Below the pieces are notes generated by a model. It was given only the letters and a program-made list of their open reading frames with translations, ran no database searches and was not told the DNA's origin. Both the position numbers and the translations under genes were made by a program. Of a stretch of 64,000 bases of DNA, positions 16,498 to 24,938 are shown in pieces; position 1 is the first letter of the stretch, and each line of letters opens with the position of its first letter. The stretch covers positions 1 to 64,000 of the forward strand of contig JAZKIW010000067.1 in NCBI GenBank assembly GCA_040384625.1, in the 5' to 3' direction. This DNA comes from CADEEN01 sp040384625. GTDB taxonomy: Bacteria; Pseudomonadota; Gammaproteobacteria; Burkholderiales; Burkholderiaceae_C.

Positions 16498-17760
16498 TCA
16501 ACGAAGGTTGACCAGAGTCTGCAGGACCTGGTCCTGCGTCTTGATCGTCTGCGCATTGGCCTGGTAGACCCGTTGCGCGGTGATCATGCTGACCAGCTCG
16601 GCGGTCAGGTCGACATTGCTCTCTTCCAGCGCGCCCGACTGCAGCACGCCCAGGTTTCCCTCGCCGGCCACGCCGGTGATTGGGTCGCCCGAGGTGTAGC
16701 TGCGGGCCCAGACGTTGCCGCCTTGCGGCTGCAGGCCCTGCGCGTTGCGGAAGGTGGCCAGTTCGATCTGGCCCGCCGGCTTGGTCTGGCCGTTGCTGTA
16801 GCGTGCCATGACGATGCCGTTGGCCTCGATGCTGATCCCCGTCAGCTGCCCGGGCGCATAGCCGTTCTGCGACAGGTTGGTGACGCCGAAGCCGGCGCCG
16901 TACTGCGTTGCACCACCGACGTCCAGCAGCACGCCGGTCATCGGCAGGGTCTGGGCGCCGACGGCGTTGGTGGAGGCCGGAACATCGAAGGCCACCGGAC
17001 CGACCGGTGCCGTGGGCGTGCCGCCGTTGGACGGGAAACTGATGGTCGTCGTCGGCAGCGGCGCGGCCAGGGTGCCGTTGACCGGTGCGCCGTTGGCGGT
17101 GACGAAGACGTTCCAGGTGTCGGTGGCCGACTTCTGGAAGTAGTAGGTCAGCGCCACGTCCTGGCCCTTGGCGTCGTAGACGGTCAGCGAGGTGGCGTTG
17201 TTGTAGGTGGTCGGGTCGCCGAAATCGATCGCGGCGCCGACCGTCGGTGCGGTGGTGGCCACGCGCGAGTCGAGGTTCATCTCGATCTCGATCTCGCTCG
17301 TCGCCTGTGGGTTGATGCCTGCGCTGGGCAGTTGCAGGGCCACGGCATTGCCGGGCTGGATGATGCCCGCGCCGTCGGCCGGATAGCCCATCAGGCGCAG
17401 CGCGTCGTTGTTGACGATGAAGCCCTCGCGGTCGACCTTGAACTGGCCGTTGCGGCCGTACACGGGCGGGTTCTGCCCGTCGGTCAGCTGGAAGAAGCCG
17501 GCGCCGTTGATGGCCAGGTCCATCGGGTTGTCGGTGGCGGTGATGTTGCCCTGCGTGAACTGCTGCGACACCGCCGACAAGGTGGTGCCGATGCCCACGG
17601 AGTTGGTGCCCGAGCCGTTCAGCGCATTGGCGTACACATCGCTGAATTCACCGCGCGAAACCTTGGAGCCGAAGGTGTTGGAGTTGGCGATGTTGTTGCC
17701 GATGACTTCGAGGTTCTTGCTCGACGCGTTCAGTCCTGACAATCCTTGCTGGAAGCTCAT
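16498..17760 (-). CDS. flgE: Flagellar hook protein
   Basis: 420 residues. FlgE polymerises into the flexible hook. Conserved ends are FQQGLSGLNASSKNLEVIGN with NNIANSNTFGSK at the N-terminus, and NVDLTAELVSMITAQRVYQA at the C-terminus; the middle (about 90-330) is the Thr/Ala-rich variable domain with the FlgE D2-type segment SLTVYDAKGQDVALTYYFQK. No signal peptide, as for type III exported proteins. GAGGA precedes the start by six bases. flgD ends nine bases upstream. Confidence 0.96.
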   Translation of the reverse strand: MSFQQGLSGLNASSKNLEVIGNNIANSNTFGSKVSRGEFSDVYANALNGSGTNSVGIGTTLSAVSQQFTQGNITATDNPMDLAINGAGFFQLTDGQNPPVYGRNGQFKVDREGFIVNNDALRLMGYPADGAGIIQPGNAVALQLPSAGINPQATSEIEIEMNLDSRVATTAPTVGAAIDFGDPTTYNNATSLTVYDAKGQDVALTYYFQKSATDTWNVFVTANGAPVNGTLAAPLPTTTISFPSNGGTPTAPVGPVAFDVPASTNAVGAQTLPMTGVLLDVGGATQYGAGFGVTNLSQNGYAPGQLTGISIEANGIVMARYSNGQTKPAGQIELATFRNAQGLQPQGGNVWARSYTSGDPITGVAGEGNLGVLQSGALEESNVDLTAELVSMITAQRVYQANAQTIKTQDQVLQTLVNLR

Positions 17761-17769
17761 GGGGTGTCC

Positions 17770-18420
17770 TCAGTTGAATGCTTTGATCTGCGAATAGGGC
17801 ACGCTGCCGCTGCTGCGCAGCTCGAGCGTGAGGGTGTCGCCGCCGGTCACCACCGCATCGACGCGGTCGCGCATCAGCGGCGTGCTGGTCACCGCGGCAG
17901 CGCCGCTCTTGGCGACGATGCGAAAGCGCTGGCCTAGGTTGGCGTCGACGCCGGCGGGCGGCGTCCACTCGAAGCCATGCCGGCCGCTGCCTTCGGCGCC
18001 GAGGTCGACCGTGTCGATCACGCGGCCCCCGGCGTTGAGGATCTCGATCTTCACGCTGTCGGCCGCCGAGGCGAGCTCAAAACCGCCCTGCACCAGGCCA
18101 GCGTCGTTCGGTGCCAGCCGGTCGCCCGGCACGATGACGTCGCGGCCGACCAGGGAGGCGCCCTGCAGCGCCTGCATCTGCACGAACTGCTGGTTCAGGC
18201 CCTGCACCGTGGTGTTGAGCTTGTCGATGCCGTTGACGGTGCTGATCTGCGCCATCTGGCTCGTCACCTGGGCGTTGTCCATCGGGTTCAACGGATCCTG
18301 ATTCGCCATCTGGGCCACCAGCAGCTTGAGGAAACGGTCCTCGCTGCCGGCATCGTTCTTCGTCTTGACGCTGTCGGCAGCGTTGCTGCCCAGGGTCGAG
18401 AGCGGATTGACGGTGCTCAT
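17770..18420 (-). CDS. flgD: Flagellar hook cap / assembly protein
   Basis: 216 residues. FlgD caps the growing hook and is discarded when FlgK replaces it. The N-terminal export and cap region contains DRFLKLLVAQMANQDPLNPM, the family hallmark, followed by SQMAQISTVNGIDKLN. The C-terminal half (about 110-205) is the FlgD Ig/tudor-like portion with HGFEWTPPAGV. It lies between flgC and flgE as in other proteobacteria. Confidence 0.95.
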   Translation of the reverse strand: MSTVNPLSTLGSNAADSVKTKNDAGSEDRFLKLLVAQMANQDPLNPMDNAQVTSQMAQISTVNGIDKLNTTVQGLNQQFVQMQALQGASLVGRDVIVPGDRLAPNDAGLVQGGFELASAADSVKIEILNAGGRVIDTVDLGAEGSGRHGFEWTPPAGVDANLGQRFRIVAKSGAAAVTSTPLMRDRVDAVVTGGDTLTLELRSSGSVPYSQIKAFN

Positions 18421-18428
18421 GGCTCAGC

Positions 18429-18836
18429 TCAGCCCTGGCCGAGCTGCAGGGTTTTCTGCAGCAGGGTCTTGGCGGTGTTCATGACTTCGACGTTGTTCTG
18501 GTACGAGCGCGAGGCCGAGATCATGTTGACCATCTCCTCGACCGCGTTGACGTTGCTGTAGGTCACGTAGCCCTCGGCGTCGGCGCCGGGGTGCTTGGGG
18601 TCATGCACGCGGCGGCCGGCCGTGGGGTCCTCGCTGATCGTCGCCACGCGAACGCCTGCCGCGCCCTGGGCACCCATCAGTTCGGTCTGGAACACCACCT
18701 GGCGCGCCTTGTAGGCGCTGCCGTCGGGGCCGGCCACGGTGTCGGCGTTGGCCAAGTTGCTGGCTACAACGTTGAGGCGCTGGCTCTGTGCCGAGACGGC
18801 ACTGCCGGCGACGTTGAAGATCTGGAACATCGACAT
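18429..18836 (-). CDS. flgC: Flagellar proximal rod protein FlgC
   Basis: 135 residues, standard length. N-terminal FNVAGSAVSAQSQRLNVVAS with NLANADTV and C-terminal SNVNAVEEMVNMISASRSYQ are the conserved rod-protein ends; GGPDGSAYKARQ-like sequence follows the first. AAGGA eight bases before ATG is a good ribosome site. Eleven bases after flgB, so co-translated. Confidence 0.95.
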   Translation of the reverse strand: MSMFQIFNVAGSAVSAQSQRLNVVASNLANADTVAGPDGSAYKARQVVFQTELMGAQGAAGVRVATISEDPTAGRRVHDPKHPGADAEGYVTYSNVNAVEEMVNMISASRSYQNNVEVMNTAKTLLQKTLQLGQG

Positions 18837-18847
18837 GGGCTATTCCT

Positions 18848-19258
18848 TTACTGGGCCTGGCCCTTGATCGCATCGAGCATCGTGCGCACGCTGCCGTTGA
18901 TGAAGCGCAGCGTGGCTTCGTACTTCACGCTGTTGTCGGCGAAGCTGGCCCGCTCGCGGTCCATGTCGACAGTGTTGCGGTCCAGGTTGGTCTGGCTCGG
19001 CGTGGCGTAGCGCAGGTTGGCCTCGGCTCGTGCGCCGGCCAGGGGCTGGATGTGGCCGGCCACGGTGGCGTTCAACTGTCCCGTTGTCGCCACCTGGCCC
19101 GTGGCCTGTCGCAGCGCCGAGGCGAAGTCCATGTCGCGCGCCACATACCCCGGCGTGTCGGCGTTGGCAATGTTGCTGGCGATCAGGCGCTGGCGCTCCG
19201 AGCGAAGCACCAGGGCTTCGGTCTGGAAGTTCAGCGTATCGGTCAATCGGTTGATCAT
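18848..19258 (-). CDS. flgB: Flagellar proximal rod protein FlgB
   Basis: 136 residues. The conserved SERQRLIASNIANADTPGYV segment and DMDFASALRQA mark FlgB, the most proximal rod subunit. I chose the Met at 19258 because homologues begin with a similar hydrophobic-Asn-Arg-Leu sequence; a Met four codons upstream (19270) has a slightly better Shine-Dalgarno (AAGGG) and cannot be excluded. It is the first gene of the flgBCDEFGHIJKL operon; the 139-base gap to flgA must hold divergent promoters, presumably FlhDC-dependent, but I see no convincing -35/-10 pair. Confidence 0.94.
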   Translation of the reverse strand: MINRLTDTLNFQTEALVLRSERQRLIASNIANADTPGYVARDMDFASALRQATGQVATTGQLNATVAGHIQPLAGARAEANLRYATPSQTNLDRNTVDMDRERASFADNSVKYEATLRFINGSVRTMLDAIKGQAQ

Positions 19259-19397
19259 GGGCTGCCCCATCGCGACCCTTGGATGGGCCTTGCGACAGAT
19301 TGTGGGCAGCGCTTTGCAAAACATAAGCGCGATAAGGCGGCACAAGGCCGGTCAATTCGATGCACTGCCACCACCGCAGCTGCCTACATTGGGCGGC

Positions 19398-20120
19398 GTG
19401 AAACACGCTCTTCTGTTGTGCTGGGCCGGCCTGTGCGCCGTGCTGCTGGCCGTCCCCGCGCGCGCGCAAACCAACACGCAGGCGCAAGCGATCGAGCCTG
19501 CGCTGACGTCCCAGATCCAGCAATTCGCCCTCGAAGCCTCGCGCAGCGCGGCCGTGCCGGGCCTGCGCGTGCAGGTGCGTGTGGGCCAGCTCGACGCGCG
19601 CCTGCGTCTGGCGCCCTGCGCAAGCGTGCAACCCTACCTGCCGAGCGGCACGCGCCTGTGGGGCGCCAGCCGCATCGGCCTGCGCTGCAGCGACCCGGGC
19701 GTGCGCTGGAACGTGTACCTGCCGATCGACGTCGACATCTTCGGTCCCGCCCTGGTAGCCCAGGCGGCCTTGCCCGCCGGCCATGTGTTGACCGACGGCG
19801 ACCTGCGCCGCGGCGAAGTCAATCTGGCAGCAAGTCGCAGTGCCCCCCTTGCCAACGCCGAGCTGGCCGTCGGCCGCGCTCTCGTACGGCCCCTGTCCGT
19901 CGGCCAGGCCCTGCAGTCGAGCGACCTGCGCGCCCGGCAGTGGTTTGCCGCCGGCGACAGTGTTCGGCTGGTCGCCTCCGGCAGCGGCTGGCGCATCCAC
20001 GGCGAAGGCCAGGCCCTGGCTCCGGGCGTCGAAGGTCAGAGCGTGCGCGTGCGCACCGAGTCCGGCCGTGTGATCACTGGTGTGGCGGTGGCCGAACGCC
20101 TGGTCGAGGTGCCGTTGTGA
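19398..20120 (+). CDS. flgA: Flagellar P-ring assembly chaperone
   Basis: 240 residues from a GTG start. A signal peptide (KHALLLCWAGLCAVLLAV, cleavage near ARAQ) sends it to the periplasm, where FlgA helps FlgI form the P ring. The C-terminal SAF domain is visible from LPAGHVLTDGDLRRGEVNL to GRVITGVAVAERLVEV. Length and placement divergent from flgB are standard. GTG was chosen because it opens directly into the signal peptide; upstream ATGs lie inside flgB. Confidence 0.93.
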   Translation: MKHALLLCWAGLCAVLLAVPARAQTNTQAQAIEPALTSQIQQFALEASRSAAVPGLRVQVRVGQLDARLRLAPCASVQPYLPSGTRLWGASRIGLRCSDPGVRWNVYLPIDVDIFGPALVAQAALPAGHVLTDGDLRRGEVNLAASRSAPLANAELAVGRALVRPLSVGQALQSSDLRARQWFAAGDSVRLVASGSGWRIHGEGQALAPGVEGQSVRVRTESGRVITGVAVAERLVEVPL

Positions 20121-20202
20121 TCTTGTTCACGGCGAGCGCTCCGGCGAGCAACATCCGGCCCCCGCGCCTGCAGGGGCTGCCCACCGCAGATGTAATAAGT
20201 TC

Positions 20203-20229
20203 TAAAGTCCGGCGACACCGCACCGATAG
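20203..20229 (+). promoter_or_regulatory. Sigma-28 (FliA) promoter of flgM
   Basis: TAAAGTCC, eleven bases, then ACCGATAG: close to the consensus TAAAGTTT-N11-GCCGATAA. It ends 66 bases before the flgM start codon, so flgM can be transcribed by the very sigma factor its product inhibits. Confidence 0.8.
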
Positions 20230-20295
20230 CCATCGCATGTGCGAAAACCCGGCGCCATCGCGGCCATGCGATGTGCCGGCTTCAGGAGCTCCAGC

Positions 20296-20595
20296 ATGAA
20301 GATCGGTTCATTCGACCCCCACAGCAAGCCCGTCGCGCCGAGCGGCAATGGCAATGCGCAAGCTGCCGCATCGGCCAAGGCCGGCAGCGGCGCGCAGCCC
20401 GAAGCGAGTGCCAAGGTGGCGCTGTCGCCAGCGGCCGCCGTGCTCGTCAACGAGGCAAATGCCGATTTCGACGCCGCCAAAGTGGCCCGCATCGCCCAGG
20501 CCATCCGCGACGGCAAGTTCGAAGTCAATGCCGAAGCGATTGCCGACCGGCTGATCGCCAATACCAAAGAGCTGCTCGCCGGTCCGCAGCACTGA
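20296..20595 (+). CDS. flgM: Anti-sigma-28 factor FlgM
   Basis: 99 residues. FlgM binds and silences FliA until hook completion, then is exported. The N-terminal MKIGSFDPHSKP is typical, and the C-terminal FliA-binding region is FDAAKVARIAQAIRDGKFEV followed by NAEAIADRLI. The middle is Ala/Ser-rich and likely disordered. An AGGAG site precedes the Met at 20296. Upstream lies a good FliA promoter; downstream flgN follows after eight bases. Confidence 0.95.
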   Translation: MKIGSFDPHSKPVAPSGNGNAQAAASAKAGSGAQPEASAKVALSPAAAVLVNEANADFDAAKVARIAQAIRDGKFEVNAEAIADRLIANTKELLAGPQH

Positions 20596-20603
20596 TCCGC
20601 CGC

Positions 20604-21008
20604 ATGCAGTCCACGCCTCCCGACATCTCCACCGGCACACGGCCGGCCGACCCGCTCGCGCTGTCACTCGAAGCCGTCGAACGGCAACTGGCCGAGCTTG
20701 GCGTGGCCCTGCGCAATCGCGATGCCGCGGGCGTGGAGTGCCACGCGGCCGAACTGCACCGCGCCCTGGCCGCGGCGATGCAGCGCTTCACCCAGGCCTC
20801 GCGCCAGACCGGCGGCGTGCCGCAGGCGCTGCGCCAACGCCTGGCCCTGGCCGGCGGCCAGGTTGCGGCCCAGCGCGAGAGCATGGCCCGCGCCACCGCC
20901 GCACTCGACCGGGCGATCGACGTCCTGCTGCCGCAGACGGCCCACGCGGTCTACGGCCATCCCGGCCAGGCCGAACGGCCGCTCACGAGCGCCGCGCTGC
21001 ACGCCTGA
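20604..21008 (+). CDS. flgN: FlgN-type flagellar export chaperone
   Basis: 134 residues, almost entirely helical, with the heptad-like LEAVERQLAELGVALRNRD and LALAGGQVAAQRESMARATA segments seen in FlgN, the cytoplasmic chaperone that keeps FlgK and FlgL soluble for export. Sequence conservation in this family is weak, so the call leans on its place directly after flgM. No strong Shine-Dalgarno; translation may couple to flgM eight bases away. Confidence 0.82.
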   Translation: MQSTPPDISTGTRPADPLALSLEAVERQLAELGVALRNRDAAGVECHAAELHRALAAAMQRFTQASRQTGGVPQALRQRLALAGGQVAAQRESMARATAALDRAIDVLLPQTAHAVYGHPGQAERPLTSAALHA

Positions 21009-21058
21009 GGCCCATGCGCGCGCCACGGCAGCAGGCCTGCCGTCTGCGACGCCGATGA

Positions 21059-21079
21059 AAGCGGGCACACTGCCCGCTT
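21059..21079 (+). terminator. Hairpin after flgN, possible terminator
   Basis: AAGCGGGC-acact-GCCCGCTT forms a perfect eight-pair stem 50 bases after the flgN stop and before the histidine kinase gene. No uninterrupted T run follows, so termination may be partial. Confidence 0.45.
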
Positions 21080-21115
21080 GCCAGCTTCGGGCCCGGTGCC
21101 CCCGCCGCGTGCCCC

Positions 21116-23449
21116 ATGAGCAGCCTGCTCCCCAACGCCCCGCAGACCGACACCCGCTTCCGCTGGTCCGTCATCGGCCCGTTCCTGATCGTCGTCGTGC
21201 TGCTGGCAGCACTGGGGGTGATGAGTGCGGTGATGCTGTCGGCTGTGCGCGCCTACGTGGGCGGCGAGAGCCTGTGGTCCAAGGGCCAGAAGGACGCCGT
21301 CTACCACCTGCTGAACTACGTCGAGTCGCACGACCCGGACGACCACCGCAAGTTCGCCAGCGCCATCGCAGTGCCGCTGGGCGACCGCATCGGACGCATC
21401 GAACTCGAACGGCCGCAGCCCGATCTGGGCCTGGTGCGGCGCGGCTTCCTGCAGGGCGGCAACCACCCGGACGACATCGACGACATGATCTGGCTGTTCC
21501 GCCACTTCAGGCGGGTGCCCTTCATGGCCGACGCGATCGCGATCTGGGCCGAGGCCGACCGGGAAATCGCGGCCCTGAACTCGCTGGCAGCCCAGGTGCA
21601 TGCACGCATCGTCGCGGGCGACACGAGCTCGCCGCAGGTGCGCGCCCTGCTGCGCGAGCTGCCCGTGCTCAACGAGCGGCTCACCGTGCTGGAGCAGCGC
21701 TTCTCCGCCACGATGGGTGAGGCGTCGCGCAAGACGCAGACGATCGTGCTGGCGGCCACCCTGCTCCTGGCGCTGACCCTGGCCAGCGCTGCCGTGCTGT
21801 ACAGCTCGCGCCTGCTGCAGCAGCAGGCGCGCGGCGAACGCGCGTTGCGCACCAGCGAAGAACGCCTGCAACGGGCCCTCGAATCGTCGAGCCTGTGCCT
21901 GTGGGACTGCGACGTGCCCAGCGGTGACATCTACCTGTCCAAGGAATGGGTGCAGCTGCTCGGCGGGCCGCCCGAAGCGACGCGAACCACAATCGCCGCC
22001 CTGTTCGACCTCGCCCCGGAGAACGAGCGCCCTGCCTTGCACCGAGCCCTGACGCGGGCCTTGAAAGACCCGCAGGCGGGGTACCGGGTCGAACACCGCG
22101 TGACGCGCCTCGACGGCGGCTCGCTCTGGATCCTGAGCGAGGGCCGCGTGGTGCAGCGCGACGACGCCGGCCGGGCCTTGCGAATGGTCGGCACCAACCG
22201 CGACATCAGCCAGCACAAGCAGGACGAAGCCGCCCGGCTCGGCCTCGAAGCGCAGTTGCGCGAGTCACAGAAGATGGAGGCCATCGGCACCCTGGCCGGT
22301 GGCATCGCGCACGACTTCAACAACATCCTGGGGGCAATCCTGAGCCAGCTGGCCCTGCTGCGGGACGAACTCGGTGCCAGCCACCGGGCACTGCCGGGGC
22401 TGGGACAGATCGACAAATCGGCGCGCCGTGCGCGGCGTCTGGTGCAGCAGATCCTCGCCTTCAGTCGCCGCGAGCCGCAGCAACTGCAGAACCAGCCGCT
22501 GCGCCCGGTGCTCGAAGAGACCCTGGCCCTTCTGCGCTCGACTCTGCCGGCCGGCGTTCAGTTCGATGCGGCGCTCAGCGCCGAGCCCCTGCACGTGCTG
22601 GCCGACGCGACCCAGATCCAGCAGGTGCTGATGAACCTGTGCACCAATGCCTGGCACGCCTTGCAGGGCGAGGTGGGGCGGATCGAGCTCGGTCTGGAAC
22701 CGCTGCGCTTGCCGGCCAAGGGGCTGCCACCACCGGCCGGTCTGACGCCGGGCGACTACGCCCACGTCTGGGTCAGCGACAGCGGCTGCGGCATGGATGA
22801 AGCCACCCGCGCGCGCATCTTCGAACCGTTCTACACCACCAAGTCCGTTGGCAAGGGCACCGGGCTTGGGCTGTCGGTGGCGCACGGCATCGTCACTGCC
22901 CACCATGGCGCCATCAGCGTCGACAGCCAGTTGGGCCAGGGCAGCCGCTTCCACCTCTACCTGCCGCTGGCGCCCTCGCACGAATCAACACCACGCTCGG
23001 AATGGGGTGCATTGCGCATCGACTCGGGCCAGGGCCGGGGCCAGCACGTGATGGTGGTCGACGACGACGAGGTGATGGCCCAGGTCGCGGCCCAACTCCT
23101 GCAACGCCTGGGGTACCGGGTCAGCAGCCACCTCGATCCGCAACAGGCCGTTGAGGCATTGCGCGGTCAGCCGCAGGACATCGACCTGGTGCTGAGCGAC
23201 TTCAACATGCCGACGTTGTCGGGCCTGGACCTGGCGCGCGAAGTGACGCGCATCCGCGCCGACCTGCCGGTGGTGATCAGCTCAGGCCACCTCAGCGACC
23301 CGCAGCGCAACGAGTTGCTGGACGCCGGCGTGCGCGGCCTGGTGCAAAAGGAAAACACGATCGAAGAGCTCGGGCCGCTGATCCAGCGATTGCTCGCCGA
23401 AGCCACCGAAGAGCAACGAACGCCTGAGCTCAGAACGCCCGCAGCTTGA
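21116..23449 (+). CDS. Membrane hybrid sensor histidine kinase
   Basis: 777 residues. Transmembrane helices at about 17-43 and 211-233 bracket a periplasmic sensor of some 165 residues without a recognised fold. A PAS domain (about 250-365) precedes the kinase core: phospho-acceptor His399 in GGIAHDFNNILGAI, N box NLCTNAWHAL, G box GKGTGLGLSVAHGI. A C-terminal receiver (about 640-760) has its Asp in LVLSDFNMPTLSG. The stimulus is unknown. It sits between flgMN and fliA, and its 3' end overlaps the convergent fliA 3' end by 20 bases. Confidence 0.92.
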   Translation: MSSLLPNAPQTDTRFRWSVIGPFLIVVVLLAALGVMSAVMLSAVRAYVGGESLWSKGQKDAVYHLLNYVESHDPDDHRKFASAIAVPLGDRIGRIELERPQPDLGLVRRGFLQGGNHPDDIDDMIWLFRHFRRVPFMADAIAIWAEADREIAALNSLAAQVHARIVAGDTSSPQVRALLRELPVLNERLTVLEQRFSATMGEASRKTQTIVLAATLLLALTLASAAVLYSSRLLQQQARGERALRTSEERLQRALESSSLCLWDCDVPSGDIYLSKEWVQLLGGPPEATRTTIAALFDLAPENERPALHRALTRALKDPQAGYRVEHRVTRLDGGSLWILSEGRVVQRDDAGRALRMVGTNRDISQHKQDEAARLGLEAQLRESQKMEAIGTLAGGIAHDFNNILGAILSQLALLRDELGASHRALPGLGQIDKSARRARRLVQQILAFSRREPQQLQNQPLRPVLEETLALLRSTLPAGVQFDAALSAEPLHVLADATQIQQVLMNLCTNAWHALQGEVGRIELGLEPLRLPAKGLPPPAGLTPGDYAHVWVSDSGCGMDEATRARIFEPFYTTKSVGKGTGLGLSVAHGIVTAHHGAISVDSQLGQGSRFHLYLPLAPSHESTPRSEWGALRIDSGQGRGQHVMVVDDDEVMAQVAAQLLQRLGYRVSSHLDPQQAVEALRGQPQDIDLVLSDFNMPTLSGLDLAREVTRIRADLPVVISSGHLSDPQRNELLDAGVRGLVQKENTIEELGPLIQRLLAEATEEQRTPELRTPAA

Positions 23450-24146
23450 CCCGCAGCCGCGCGATGCTTTGGCTGTGCAGCTGGCACACGCGCGACTCAG
23501 TCACGCTGAGCACCGCGGCGATTTCCTTCAGGTTCATGTCGTGCTCGTAGTACATGCTCATCACGTACTGCTCGCGTTCGGGCAGAAGCTTGATGGCATC
23601 GACCAGGGCTTCACGCATGCGCCGGTCCTGCAGCATGGCCAGCGGATTGGCGGCTTCGTCGGCGACATGGCGGTCGAGGTAGTCGTCATCACCTTCGCCG
23701 CCGCCGCTCATGTCCTCCAGGTACAGCAGTTGCGTGCCGCGCACCTTGCCGAGCATCTCTTGGTAGTCCTCGAGCGAGAGGCCCATCGTCGCGGCGATCT
23801 CGCTCTCGGCCGGGGCACGGCCGAACTGCTGCTCGAGCTTGTGCACGGCGGCCTCGATCTGGCGCTGTTGCTTGCGGTTGCCGCGACTCATCCAGTCACC
23901 GCTGCGCAGCTCGTCGAGCATCGCGCCGCGGATGCGCTGTGTGGCGAAGGTCTCGAACATCACGCCCTGCGCTGCATCGAAGCGGCCCAACGCGTCGTTC
24001 AGGCCAATCATCCCAGCCTGAATCATGTCGTCGAGTTCGACGTTGGCCGGCAGCTTTGCGATCATCTGGTGCGCCAGGCGGCGCACCAGCGGGCTGTATT
24101 GCTTGAGCGTCGCGTTGTTGTCGTGACGGCCTTGTGCGGTGTACAT
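23430..24146 (-). CDS. fliA: Flagellar sigma factor FliA (sigma-28)
   Basis: 238 residues. Region 2 is seen in LPANVELDDMIQAGMIGLND and FETFATQRIRGAMLDELRS; region 4 in YYEHDMNLKEIAAVLSVTES followed by RVCQLHSQSI. It directs transcription of late flagellar and chemotaxis genes, four candidate promoters of which lie in this window. Met at 24146 was chosen for the GGGAG site upstream and the family's usual opening. It follows the FlhG-like gene by one base and ends inside the convergent kinase gene. Confidence 0.97.
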   Translation of the reverse strand: MYTAQGRHDNNATLKQYSPLVRRLAHQMIAKLPANVELDDMIQAGMIGLNDALGRFDAAQGVMFETFATQRIRGAMLDELRSGDWMSRGNRKQQRQIEAAVHKLEQQFGRAPAESEIAATMGLSLEDYQEMLGKVRGTQLLYLEDMSGGGEGDDDYLDRHVADEAANPLAMLQDRRMREALVDAIKLLPEREQYVMSMYYEHDMNLKEIAAVLSVTESRVCQLHSQSIARLRVKLRAF

Positions 24147-24147
24147 G

Positions 24148-24930
24148 TCAGAAGCTCCCGGCGGACTCATGTTCGTATGCGGATTCGAGGTGCAGCAGAC
24201 CGTGCACCAGGCGCGCCAGGCCACGTGGCACATGGGCATCGGTCGGGTCGATGCAGGCCCAGTCGTGCAGCGCGGCGCCGACGAAGCGGTCGGCGGTCAG
24301 CGCCAGTTGTTCGGCAATGCGCGGCACGCGCGGTTCATGTGGCAGGGCGGCCAGCAGCAGCCCGAAGGCCATCAGGCTGTGGCGCTGCGCCAGCAGCTTC
24401 AGCCCGGCGTAGGCCTGGGTGACGGTGGCTGGGTGGTCAGCGGCCAGCAGCAAAGGGCGCACGGCGCGCCCAGTGAACAGGCGGCCGACGTCGGAAGCCT
24501 CGGCATGCACGATCACCACGTCGCAGGCGGGCGCCGCATCGGCCACCGCCTGCAGGAAGCCGGCGCAGGAGCCGCGGCTGTTGACGTAGCGCAGCGGCAG
24601 GCCGCGTGCGGCCAGATAGTCGAGGCCGGGGGCTATGGCGTCGATGCCGGCGGCCAGGTCGAGCGCGACCAGTTCATGCGGCGCAGGCGAGTTGGCAGCC
24701 GCGTCCACCACGAGGGTGCGGCGACCCGCAGCACTGCAGGCTCCGGCCAGGCGCTCGAGCACCAGGCCCGAAAAGGCCATCTCGGCATTCGCCACCACAG
24801 CCACGAAGCGAGGGCGCTGGGCACCGAACAGGCGTCGCAGGCCGTCGGCCTGGTCGGCGAGCTCGCGCGGCGGCCCGCCATAGGCTTCGAAACGCGGGCG
24901 CGCCTCGGGAGCAGAGTCGAATCCGTGCAT
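24148..24930 (-). CDS. FlhG-like MinD-family protein lacking a P-loop
   Basis: 260 residues in the position of flhG (flhF-flhG-fliA). The N-terminal ELADQADGLRRLFG carries the DQA-x-x-LR motif by which FlhG stimulates the FlhF GTPase. The MinD-like strand follows (PRFVAVVANAEMAFSGLVLE), but where FlhG has the KGGVGKS/T Walker A the sequence reads ANAEMAFSG, so nucleotide binding is probably lost. Later segments (RRTLVVDAAANS, DVVIVHAEASD) still match the fold. It may act only as an FlhF activator. A GTG one codon upstream is an alternative start. Confidence 0.8.
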   Translation of the reverse strand: MHGFDSAPEARPRFEAYGGPPRELADQADGLRRLFGAQRPRFVAVVANAEMAFSGLVLERLAGACSAAGRRTLVVDAAANSPAPHELVALDLAAGIDAIAPGLDYLAARGLPLRYVNSRGSCAGFLQAVADAAPACDVVIVHAEASDVGRLFTGRAVRPLLLAADHPATVTQAYAGLKLLAQRHSLMAFGLLLAALPHEPRVPRIAEQLALTADRFVGAALHDWACIDPTDAHVPRGLARLVHGLLHLESAYEHESAGSF

Positions 24931-24938
24931 CACGGGCT

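Noticed and set aside
19259..19397. FlhDC box or sigma-54 promoter between flgB and flgA
   Set aside because: GCGATAAGG and TGGCAG sequences are present but neither full consensus is met, so no site is claimed.
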